Of a stretch of DNA of 13,261 nucleotides, positions 5,657-13,261 are shown piece by piece (position 1 is the stretch's first letter; each line of letters starts with the position of its first letter). A program made the position numbers and the translations under genes. Source of the stretch: Clostridia bacterium. GTDB taxonomy: Bacteria; Bacillota; Clostridia; Saccharofermentanales; UBA5734. The stretch lies in NCBI GenBank assembly GCA_017997315.1, contig JAGOFF010000042.1, forward strand, positions 1 through 13,261, read 5' to 3'. The notes beneath the pieces are model-generated. The model was not told where the DNA came from and did not search any database. It saw nothing but the letters and a program-made list of their open reading frames with translations.

Positions 5657-8600
5657 TCGTGCGCAAAGTGCGTAGTTCCAAGGGCTCGGCCCCCTCTACC
5701 GCATATCCGCGGCCCCGGTCGAACAGCCAGATCCACCGGGACGCGACCGGCTTTTTGAACGCGCGTTCGATCGCCGCGGCATACAGGCCGAGCTGGACCC
5801 GGTACCGCTCGTTCAACGTCCGGGCGACTTCCGTGTCCGGGCCGGACAGCCGGTCGGATTTGAAATCGACCAGTACGATTCCGTCGGCCTCCGGATCCTC
5901 GAACCACAGGTCGATGATCCCCTGCACCAGCGTCGCGTCGTCCGGTCCGAATCCCGCGGGATCCTGGTCGCGGTGGATGTCAGCGGCGTTGAAGCGCAGG
6001 GTGAAAGGCGTCTCCCGGAACGCGCGTCCCGCGGTGTCCGCCGCCCGGATCCGCTCCGCCAGTTCCGAGCGGACAAACCGCGCAAACGCGGGAGTCATCG
6101 GTTCCATCGCGGCCGCTTCGCGCGGGGTGAGCATCGCATGCTCCGCCATGCGGCGGATCTGATCCCGGATTCCGTCCTCGTCCGGAATCCTGTCTCCAGG
6201 CGCGAGCTCGAGATACCGCAGAACCGCGTGGATCGCGGTGCCGCGTTCAGCCCCCTGGAGCGCGGCGCCGCACTCCGTGCCGCTGTGCGTTTCCTCGTCG
6301 TCCGTCCGGAGCGCGCGTTCCGGACTGCGCACCTCGAGTCCCGCTCCCTGGAGCCAGGGCGCGGGGCTGGCCGGCTCCTCTTCGCCCGCCGCCTCCCAGG
6401 CCTCGGCATATGCCTGCTCCCGGCGCTTGAGTTCGCTGACCGAGATCTTGGCGGCGGATCCGGCGGCCGCGCCGTACCGGTATCCGGCCAGCAGCAGCCG
6501 GTCAAAACCTTCCCGGGCTTCGGCATAGAGCGCCCGGTCCAGTCCGTCCGGAAGGCGGGATCCGGTCAGTCGCTCCGCGACCGCCCGGCGCAGGTCGGGC
6601 ACGACATCGCCGCGGCCGGCTTCGTCCGATCCGCCGACGGGCGCGGCATCCGGCGCAGGCACGACCGACAGCCGGATCCGGCCCGTCTCCGGCCCCGGCC
6701 GGGTGAAAGCCGCGACGGCAGGCAGCAGACCCTCGGGATCCGCGGCGCCTGCGATCGGCGTCCAGTCCGTCCCCGCGGACCGTGCCATCGACAGCAGGAT
6801 CCAATCCAGGAACGTCCGGGCGGACAACGGGAGGTGGGCGGGCAGAGACGACAGCGCGCCGCCGCCCGCGGCCAGTGCGGACCGCAGCCGGCGAGCCAGT
6901 GCGGGCGCGCCGTTTTCGGGATCCAGATCGACACCCGCCACCAGCCAGAGCCGCTGCGCGGCACGAGTCATCGCAACATACAGCAGGCGCATCTCCTCCG
7001 CCAGCGCGGCGTTGCGCAGACTGCGTTCCATCGCCAGGCGCGCGTAGGTCGGATAGGTCACCGCCCCTGCAGGGTCCACATAGTCCGGACCCAGACCGGA
7101 ACGCTCGGCGAACAGCAGCCGTCCCTGCGGCCGCCCGGAGAGCGACCGGGCGCAGCCCGCGACGAAAACGTACGGGAACTCGAGGCCCTTGCTCCCGTGG
7201 ATCGTCAGGATCCGGACGCGCCCCTCGACCGGCTTGTCCGCCGCGAACGGCGGTTCGTCCGCGCCTTCCTTGCGGAGGGCGGCCAGGTGCCCCGCGAACC
7301 GGTGGAGGCCCCGGGTCCCCGCAGACTCGAAATTCTCCGCCCACCGGCAGAACAGCGACACCTCCTCGGCGCGCCGCGCTCCGTCCGGCAGCTGGCTGAT
7401 GTATTCGAGATACCCCGACCGCTCGAACACCATCGACAGGAGTTCGGTCAGCCGCAGGTAGGGTTCCCGCGCGCGCAGCCCGTCCAGCCAGTCGATGAAT
7501 CCGGCGACGGACGCGCGCAGCTCCGCATCGGATCCGTTCAGGGCATACCAGGCCACGCTTTCATGGAAGAACAGCCGCGGCGGATCGCCGGCTGCGGCTC
7601 CGGCTGCGTCGGAAGCGACCCGGACCGACAGCAGGTCGGTCTCGGAAAATCCCTCCGGACGGCCGGGCGCCGCGTGGATCCGCGAACGCATGACCGCGGC
7701 GAGCGGCACATCCTGCGCGGCGTTGTCCAGCACCGAGACCAGCGCGTCCAGCAGAAGCAGTTCGGGCGTCGCGAGAAAGCCCTGGCCGTCGGACAGCGTA
7801 TGCGGGATGCCGGACCGGTCGAGGGCCTCGGCCGCGTGCCGGCAGATCCAGTGGGTCCGTCCGAGGATGGCGATGTCCTCCGGGGGGATGCCGTCGGCGA
7901 GAAGCCCGCGGATGCGCGCCGCGATCGCGAGTCCCTCCAGGGATTCCTTCTCGGGTTCCTCCTCCGGAGCGGACCCCGCGGACGCGTCCGTCCCCTCCTC
8001 CGTCCCGGCCTCCGGTGTCTCCCGCCGCAGACCGACCAGCATCAGTTCGACAGGTTCCCCTTCCGGAGCGCCGTCCGCAGGGACCAGCGCGTGTGCGTCG
8101 TTGTAGTCGATCTCCCCCGCGGCTTCGCTCATGACCTGACGGAACAGCCGGTTCACCGCCTCAAGGATGGAACCCGTGCTCCGGAAGTTCCGTGTGAGCC
8201 CCAGCAGCCGTCCGCCGTCGCCGGTTTCGTAGCGGCGTGAGCGCTCGAGAAACAGCGTCGGATTGGCATGGCGGAACCGGTAGATGCTCTGTTTGACGTC
8301 CCCGACCATGAAGATGCCCGTCGAAGCGACGCCTGCCGCGATCTCGTCCTGGATGCTGCTGGTATCCTGGCATTCGTCGATGTAGACCTCGGAGTACCGT
8401 TCCCGGTAATAGGCCTGCGCCTCGGGTGTCCGGAGAATACGCAGCGCGAAATGCTCGAAGTCGGAGAAGTCGATCCCGCGTTCCTGGTTCTTGAGTGCCG
8501 AGTACACGCGGTCGGCGAGCAGTACCGTCTCGAGAAGCCGCCGTACCGGCGGGACCATGGCGGCGATGTCGCCGCCGATGTCCGCCGCGGTCCGCGTGAA

Positions 8601-9776
8601 CAGCGGCCGGGTGTCGAGGACAAACCGTTCGGTGTATTTCTTTGTCGCCATGCGCCCGGTCAGCAGGTGGACGGTCTCGGGGATGTCGCGCAGAAAGTCG
8701 TCCTGGAACTCCCGCGCCTCCGGATCACGCGATGCCGAGGGCAGCGGGGGATCCGGCAGCGCGCGCGCCAGTCCGACCAGCCGGTCCCACCCGGATGCCG
8801 CATCCTCATCGAGATCCCGTCCGGCCTCGTCCGCCAGTCTGCCGAGGGACTCCAGCAGCAACCGGAAGCTGGCGGTGTGCTCCGCGTTTCTCCGCGCGTC
8901 CTTGACAAAGGGAATCCCCTGGTCCAGCCTCGCCAGCAGTCCGGGGATCGCAGCCGCGGATTTGTCCAGCAGTACGCGGGCCTGGCGGAGCAGCGTGTCC
9001 GCCCATCCGGACGATGCGAAATCCCGTCCGGCCTCCTCCAGCCGGGCGAGCGCCTCCGCCGCCCAGTCCTCGTAGTCCGGCATGCTGCGGAGGAACCGAT
9101 GCATCGATGTCGCGAGCTCCCGAAGCGCCCGGTCGTCCCGTCCGGGGCTGAATCCGTCGCACAGCAGCAGGAAGGAGGACGTCCATTCCCCGGCGCTTTC
9201 GGATTCCCGGCCGAGGACGAACGGGGCGGGGCGGAGTCCGCGCGGCGGGAGTCCCGTCGGGACAGGCGCGGTCGCAGCCGCTTCCCCTCCGTCCGCGACG
9301 GCGTCGCAGAACAGGTAGAACGACGTCAGCACGCGATCCAGCGCATCCGCGAACAGCAGTCCGGCCGCCGCGGGATCGACCACCCCCGCCCCGGGCTCCG
9401 CGAGCGGCTGCCCGTCCCCGTCCCGGAGCAGGTACTGGAACGACCGGAACGCCTCCAGACAGAATGAATGGATCGTCGATACGGACGCGCGCGGAAGCGC
9501 GGCCAGCTGGCGCGACAGATACGCGCGCTGCGCAGGGTCCGGCGCGGCCTCGAGTTCTTCGCGCAGCCGGTCCCCGATTTTCCGGCGCATGCTTGCGGCC
9601 GCAGCCTCGGTGAACGTCATGACCAGCAGCCGGCGGATGTCCGCCTGTCCCTCCGCGACCCGGCGCGCGATCCGTTCCGCCAGCACGGTGGTCTTGCCGG
9701 AGCCCGCCGCGGCGGAGATCAGCAGGTTTTCCGGGAGCGCGCGGATGACAGCGAGCTGTTCAGTCGTGAATTCCAT
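5652..9776 (-). CDS. addA: ATP-dependent helicase/nuclease subunit A
   Basis: The 1374-residue product is AddA, the UvrD-like 3'-5' helicase plus nuclease subunit of AddAB, which unwinds and resects double-strand breaks for RecA loading. Helicase motifs appear in order: Walker A AAAGSGKTT (K28), VMTFTEAAAASMR, STIHSFC, the DEcQD Walker B (D467-E468), GDVKQSIYRFR (493-503), TRNFRS, TIHGSKGLEF (858-867) and LLYVAMTRA (931-939). The C-terminal RecB-type nuclease has H1183 (GTAIHAVL), D1289 (GIIDLWF), D1304 and K1306 (VDFKSD), and a final QLGLY motif, so it appears active. Length exceeds the usual 1200-1250 residues, partly through an acidic Ala/Glu-rich linker at about 587-615. I chose the ATG at 9776, not 14 codons earlier, because MEFTTEQLAVI is where conservation begins and AGGAGG (9786-9791) lies 9 nt upstream. 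It overlaps the end of addB by 17 nt, indicating coupled translation. Confidence 0.96.
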   Translation of the reverse strand: MEFTTEQLAVIRALPENLLISAAAGSGKTTVLAERIARRVAEGQADIRRLLVMTFTEAAAASMRRKIGDRLREELEAAPDPAQRAYLSRQLAALPRASVSTIHSFCLEAFRSFQYLLRDGDGQPLAEPGAGVVDPAAAGLLFADALDRVLTSFYLFCDAVADGGEAAATAPVPTGLPPRGLRPAPFVLGRESESAGEWTSSFLLLCDGFSPGRDDRALRELATSMHRFLRSMPDYEDWAAEALARLEEAGRDFASSGWADTLLRQARVLLDKSAAAIPGLLARLDQGIPFVKDARRNAEHTASFRLLLESLGRLADEAGRDLDEDAASGWDRLVGLARALPDPPLPSASRDPEAREFQDDFLRDIPETVHLLTGRMATKKYTERFVLDTRPLFTRTAADIGGDIAAMVPPVRRLLETVLLADRVYSALKNQERGIDFSDFEHFALRILRTPEAQAYYRERYSEVYIDECQDTSSIQDEIAAGVASTGIFMVGDVKQSIYRFRHANPTLFLERSRRYETGDGGRLLGLTRNFRSTGSILEAVNRLFRQVMSEAAGEIDYNDAHALVPADGAPEGEPVELMLVGLRRETPEAGTEEGTDASAGSAPEEEPEKESLEGLAIAARIRGLLADGIPPEDIAILGRTHWICRHAAEALDRSGIPHTLSDGQGFLATPELLLLDALVSVLDNAAQDVPLAAVMRSRIHAAPGRPEGFSETDLLSVRVASDAAGAAAGDPPRLFFHESVAWYALNGSDAELRASVAGFIDWLDGLRAREPYLRLTELLSMVFERSGYLEYISQLPDGARRAEEVSLFCRWAENFESAGTRGLHRFAGHLAALRKEGADEPPFAADKPVEGRVRILTIHGSKGLEFPYVFVAGCARSLSGRPQGRLLFAERSGLGPDYVDPAGAVTYPTYARLAMERSLRNAALAEEMRLLYVAMTRAAQRLWLVAGVDLDPENGAPALARRLRSALAAGGGALSSLPAHLPLSARTFLDWILLSMARSAGTDWTPIAGAADPEGLLPAVAAFTRPGPETGRIRLSVVPAPDAAPVGGSDEAGRGDVVPDLRRAVAERLTGSRLPDGLDRALYAEAREGFDRLLLAGYRYGAAAGSAAKISVSELKRREQAYAEAWEAAGEEEPASPAPWLQGAGLEVRSPERALRTDDEETHSGTECGAALQGAERGTAIHAVLRYLELAPGDRIPDEDGIRDQIRRMAEHAMLTPREAAAMEPMTPAFARFVRSELAERIRAADTAGRAFRETPFTLRFNAADIHRDQDPAGFGPDDATLVQGIIDLWFEDPEADGIVLVDFKSDRLSGPDTEVARTLNERYRVQLGLYAAAIERAFKKPVASRWIWLFDRGRGYAVEGAEPLELRTLRTI

Positions 9777-12700
9777 CGGTTCCGCCCTCCTTGTCCGCCT
9801 GGTCCCGGATCGCAACAAGCAACCGGCGCATCCGGTGGCTTTCCACCTCGCGCGGAATCCGTTCCGCCAACGGTTTCATGTGGAAAAAAAGCTTGCCCTC
9901 GTGACCGCACACCGCCTGGTAGGTGCAGTACCGGCAGGCTGCCGGGGCGGACCCGATCCTGGCGGGGCGCGCGTCGGCCTTGCCTGAAAGCAGCGCGCCG
10001 CAGAGCGCATCCATCCGGCCGACGGTGTGCGCGGTGACCTCGGCGATCGCGTCCGGGCCCAGCCCGGTCTCGCGAAGCTGGAACTGCCGGGCGATACGCG
10101 TCCCGACGGTCGTATCGTCCGGACGGCCTTCATGTGCGGTGCACGCCGCCATCGGCGCCTGGAACCGGAAGTAGGCCAGTTCGGCCGCCCGCGCGCCGGG
10201 ATGTGCAAGGCCGTACGCGGCGGCATAGGCCGGGAGCTGCAGCGAGAGTCCGTAGAACACCTTGTCCGGATCGAACGACACATCCCCGCTCTTGTAGTCG
10301 ACAATGCGGAAGAAACCGCCGGCAGGTTCCGCTCCGGAACAGGCCGGGCCGACCCGGTCGACCCGGTCGACCACTCCGCGGAACGTGATGTCCGTGCCCT
10401 GTACATGCAGCGTGAATTCGCCGGGGCCGTCCGTACCGAACCGCCATTCCGTGCAGAGCGGAACCGCGTCTCCGGACGCCAGCTGGCCGATCACGGCACC
10501 CAGCGACGCCGATCCAAGGCGGCGGACGCGCCGCCCTCCCGACGCGCGGATGCCGGCGTCGAAAAACAGACCGTATCCGTCCCGTTCCGCGATTTCGCGC
10601 ATGCACGCCTCGGCGAAGGCTTCGAAATCCAGGGCGCACCACCGTTCGAAAACCGCCTGCCGCCCCACATCGTCCTCCGCGGCGGCCAGATCGGCGGACA
10701 GCCCCCGTACCGCGAGTTCCAGGATGCCGTGGAGCATGCTGCCGGTATCGGTCGCCAGCGGGGTCCAGACCTCCCGGTCCTGGAGCCGGAGCAGATACCG
10801 GGATAGGTATGCATACGGGCAGGAGGCATAGTTCTCCAGCTGGGACACGCTCATCCGGACGTCCCGTCCCGCGGCTTCCCGCACCAGGGCGGCCGGGAGC
10901 CGCACGGCAGCCCGGTCCTCCCCGATCCAACCGAGCCAGCGTCGTCCGGCATCGTCCCCGCCGGACATGCCCAGCGTGTCCGCGAGAGCGCGCAGCACCG
11001 TCAACCGGCCGGGATCCCCGGGCAGGGTGGGATCGGACGCCGCGGCGAGCAGGAAGCGCCTTGCGGGCCGTACCGCCGCGACACGCGGATCCGCCGCTTC
11101 CGGCGGACCGGCCGTGAAGTGGATGCCATCGGGAATCAGCCGGCGCAGGATGTCCATGGTTCCCGACGCCGGACGCCGGTCGACCGGCGCGGTCATGTAC
11201 AGCCGGTCGGACGGTGCGGTCAGCAGCGCATGCGACAGCGCGGCGTCCGCAAACACCTGATCCCGCAGCACGCTCGGCAGGCGGATGCCCAACCGGGCCG
11301 ACAGGCGTTCCCGGTCCGGATCCTTGAGCAGTCCCTCGGGCGGTGCGGACGAAGGAAAGGACTCCTCGCTCGCGCCGATGAGAAACAGCGCGCGTGCACG
11401 CCGGAATCCCGCCCGGGAGTAGCCGGACACGGTGATCCGGTCGATGACGGGGGGAATGGCGCCGCTCTCGGCCCCTTCCATGCCCGCAGCCAGCGCATCC
11501 CGGAACTCCTCCATGCCGTACGCCCCGTTTCCGGCGATGGCGGCGGTCTGCTCCATCACGTTCGCGATTCCGTTCCATGCGCGCACCAGCGTGACCGCGG
11601 CTTCGTCCTCCCCCTCCGCACGCAGCGACTCCGCACGTGCGGAGACCGCATCCCGGACGCCGTACTCCGCGAGAAAATCCGTAAGGAGCCGGCACTTGCC
11701 CGCACAACCCGGTTCCGCCGCCAGCCGGTCCAGAAAAATGCGCAGCGGCACGAGCACCCGGTCGCGCAGCATGCGGGCCTCCCGGGCGGCCGCACGTCCG
11801 GAGGTGCGCCGGCCGCCCCGTCCCGCCCGGACTTCGTCCGGATCCGGTTCGGCTTCGGCCTCCTCCTCGGGCGGCACCGCGGCGAGCGCATCGTACTCCG
11901 CCCGATACCGGCGGTCGTCGAACACCCGCCCGGCGCCGGTCAGGCCGCGCGCCAGCAGGAAGTTTTCCAGCCGGTCGGCCTCACCGCGGCCGATGCGGCA
12001 GAAGTCCGAACGCAGGCAGGCCGTGATCGCGGGGAGCGACCAATCGTGGACCTTGAGGTCGAGCAGGCTTTTTATGAAGCGGTACAACGGCGTCCCGGAC
12101 AGCGGCCGGGGCTCGTCGATGAACGGGGAAAGCCCGAACTCGCGGAACACCGCACGCAGCGGGGATAGATAGGCGGACGGGTTCGAGACCCCTACCGCGA
12201 TGTCTCCGTACCGGTAGCCGCCGGTCAGGGTCAGCCGGCGGATCTCGCCCGCGACCCAGCGGATCTCGTCGTCCTGGCTGCGGAACAGCGCGGTCGTGAC
12301 CGGCGCGGGGGAGGGCGCCTCCTCCCCGGAAATGGTACCCGCAGGCGACGCTTCTCCGGGAACGGCGTCCGCAGGCGACGCTTCCCAGGGTGTGACGCCA
12401 TCAGGCGTCAGCACCCGATCTCCCAGAATCCCGCGCGCGATCCGCGCGAACACTCCCGGGAGGCTGTGAGGCACACGTTCCGCGCGTGTTCCCGGGTGCC
12501 GGGCCGCAAGCCGGTACGCGGTCTGCCGGCCGATCCGGAACGCGTCGGGCCCGGATGCGACCGCGTCATCGTCCCCCGGGACGCCGTCCGCACAGACCGT
12601 GACGGTCACCCGGGCGCACACGCCCGCCAGCCCGTCGAGCACCGCATATTCCTGCGGTGTGAACTCGCGCGTCTGGGCGAAACCGGTGACCCAGACGGAA

Positions 12701-13261
12701 GCCGACGCGAGAAAAGCGGCGCGGGAGAGCGGCCAGGGAATCTCCGCGTCGTCTGTCACGGCCGCGGCACGCAGGGCCTCCAGGGTGTCCGCGAGGCGCC
12801 ACAGGTCATCCTCCCGGTCATACAGTCCCAGCCCGCGCATCCGCTCCGCGTATGCCTCCATCAGGAACGCCAGGTCCCCGGCCTTGGCTGCAAACGGGCG
12901 ATCCTCGCCGGCAGCCTCCCTCGCCGCCTCCTGCAGCTGACCGGGTTCGACGCCGTACCTCCGCAGGTCGCCGAGCACCTGCCCGACCTGCGGCACGAAA
13001 CCCGGCCGTCCCGCGCCCGCGGCCAGCGCCTGCAGACGGTCCCGGTTCTCCTTGAGGAGGGTGTGCAGCAGGACGGACTTGCCGACGCCGTCCACGCAGG
13101 TGCGCGACAGTCCGCCGATCTCACCCTGGATGCGGTACGCAAGCCGGGAAAAGCTCAGCACCTCCGCCAGGAGGATCCCGGTGCGCCCCGTCCGTTCCAG
13201 ATAGAGCCGCTCGGCTTCCGCCTTGGTCTGCTCGGGCACCAGCAGCAGCGCCCGACTGCCG
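9760..13261 (-). CDS. addB: ATP-dependent helicase/nuclease subunit B, 5' end outside the window
   Basis: This open frame continues to the right edge without a start; the first readable residues are GSRALLLVPEQTKAEAERLY, matching the segment just after the N-terminal Walker A region of AddB, so only a few dozen codons are missing. AddB partners AddA and carries a second nuclease. Numbering from the V of VPEQ (13239), the C-terminal nuclease shows H837 (GSMLHGILE), D958 (FRGVVDRV), D981 and K983 (IVDYKSG) and Q1001 (LSLQLPAYAAAYG). The four iron-sulfur cysteines are C807 (YASCPYAY), C1102, C1105 and C1111 (CRYCTYQAVC), completing the cluster that staples the nuclease domain. Inserted low-complexity linkers occur near 282-312 (a 10-residue repeat) and 456-490 (acidic, then Arg-rich). 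The gene is upstream of and overlaps addA. It is probably the first gene of the operon; its promoter lies outside the window. Confidence 0.95.
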   Translation of the reverse strand, partial: GSRALLLVPEQTKAEAERLYLERTGRTGILLAEVLSFSRLAYRIQGEIGGLSRTCVDGVGKSVLLHTLLKENRDRLQALAAGAGRPGFVPQVGQVLGDLRRYGVEPGQLQEAAREAAGEDRPFAAKAGDLAFLMEAYAERMRGLGLYDREDDLWRLADTLEALRAAAVTDDAEIPWPLSRAAFLASASVWVTGFAQTREFTPQEYAVLDGLAGVCARVTVTVCADGVPGDDDAVASGPDAFRIGRQTAYRLAARHPGTRAERVPHSLPGVFARIARGILGDRVLTPDGVTPWEASPADAVPGEASPAGTISGEEAPSPAPVTTALFRSQDDEIRWVAGEIRRLTLTGGYRYGDIAVGVSNPSAYLSPLRAVFREFGLSPFIDEPRPLSGTPLYRFIKSLLDLKVHDWSLPAITACLRSDFCRIGRGEADRLENFLLARGLTGAGRVFDDRRYRAEYDALAAVPPEEEAEAEPDPDEVRAGRGGRRTSGRAAAREARMLRDRVLVPLRIFLDRLAAEPGCAGKCRLLTDFLAEYGVRDAVSARAESLRAEGEDEAAVTLVRAWNGIANVMEQTAAIAGNGAYGMEEFRDALAAGMEGAESGAIPPVIDRITVSGYSRAGFRRARALFLIGASEESFPSSAPPEGLLKDPDRERLSARLGIRLPSVLRDQVFADAALSHALLTAPSDRLYMTAPVDRRPASGTMDILRRLIPDGIHFTAGPPEAADPRVAAVRPARRFLLAAASDPTLPGDPGRLTVLRALADTLGMSGGDDAGRRWLGWIGEDRAAVRLPAALVREAAGRDVRMSVSQLENYASCPYAYLSRYLLRLQDREVWTPLATDTGSMLHGILELAVRGLSADLAAAEDDVGRQAVFERWCALDFEAFAEACMREIAERDGYGLFFDAGIRASGGRRVRRLGSASLGAVIGQLASGDAVPLCTEWRFGTDGPGEFTLHVQGTDITFRGVVDRVDRVGPACSGAEPAGGFFRIVDYKSGDVSFDPDKVFYGLSLQLPAYAAAYGLAHPGARAAELAYFRFQAPMAACTAHEGRPDDTTVGTRIARQFQLRETGLGPDAIAEVTAHTVGRMDALCGALLSGKADARPARIGSAPAACRYCTYQAVCGHEGKLFFHMKPLAERIPREVESHRMRRLLVAIRDQADKEGGTDGIHD
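9786..9791 (-). promoter_or_regulatory. Ribosome binding site that fixes the addA start
   Basis: AGGAGG on the minus strand, 9 nt before the ATG at 9776, lies inside the last codons of addB. It decides against the upstream in-frame start at 9818, which would add 14 Arg-rich residues unlike the family. Confidence 0.75.
12310..12384 (-). repeat. 30-bp tandem repeat inside addB encoding a GEASPA-type linker
   Basis: CCGCAGGCGACGCTTC occurs at 12339-12354 and again at 12369-12384, exactly 30 bp apart. It encodes EASPA twice, and a third diverged copy encodes EEAPS at 12310-12324. The period is ten codons, so the frame is kept. It lies in a variable linker between the helicase-like segments of AddB and looks like a slippage-type expansion. 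Confidence 0.75.

Noticed and set aside
5973..8240. 755-codon plus-strand open frame opposite addA
   Set aside because: It is the antisense shadow of a conserved addA with intact motifs. In GC-rich DNA the opposite strand is naturally poor in stops; its product is Arg/Pro/Gly-rich with no recognisable domain.

Overview
This is a gene-dense, GC-rich (roughly two-thirds G+C by eye) bacterial window. It most resembles a high-GC member of the Bacillota, probably Clostridia. The evidence is an AddAB-type (not RecBCD) recombination helicase-nuclease, an N-terminal fragment of a WYL-type regulator of the kind common in Clostridia, a standalone E2-like acyltransferase-fold protein of a type I associate with that group, and strong AGGAGG ribosome binding sites. 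The assignment is an inference; no rRNA or tRNA is present to confirm it.

Left part (1-3240). A truncated WYL-type regulator gene leaves the left edge on the minus strand. Upstream of it lies a short array of about five tandem hairpin units (250-375), whose last unit forms the 3' end of the next gene. Then comes a tight minus-strand operon, read right to left: a small PII-like signalling protein (2769-3113), a CPA2-type cation/proton antiporter overlapping it by 8 nt (1601-2776), and an M24 metallopeptidase 9 nt further on (356-1591). The arrangement suggests an antiporter controlled by a dedicated PII-like protein. A divergent promoter region at 3114-3240, with a clean 7+7 dyad, separates this operon from an M20 peptidase on the plus strand (3241-4608).

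Right part (4629-13261). All genes are on the minus strand: addB (runs off the right edge), addA overlapping it by 17 nt, and then an E2/CAT-fold gene with its own promoter, in which the usual catalytic histidine is replaced by glutamate. AddA and AddB carry complete nuclease motifs, and AddB carries the four cysteines of its iron-sulfur cluster, so the complex looks functional for double-strand-break end processing.

The most notable items are the PII-like/antiporter/peptidase operon, the hairpin array that runs into a coding region, and the E2-fold protein lacking its catalytic histidine. I see no CRISPR array, phage, transposase, RNA gene or defence island. Long plus-strand open frames opposite addA, addB, the antiporter and the M24 gene are codon-bias shadows.
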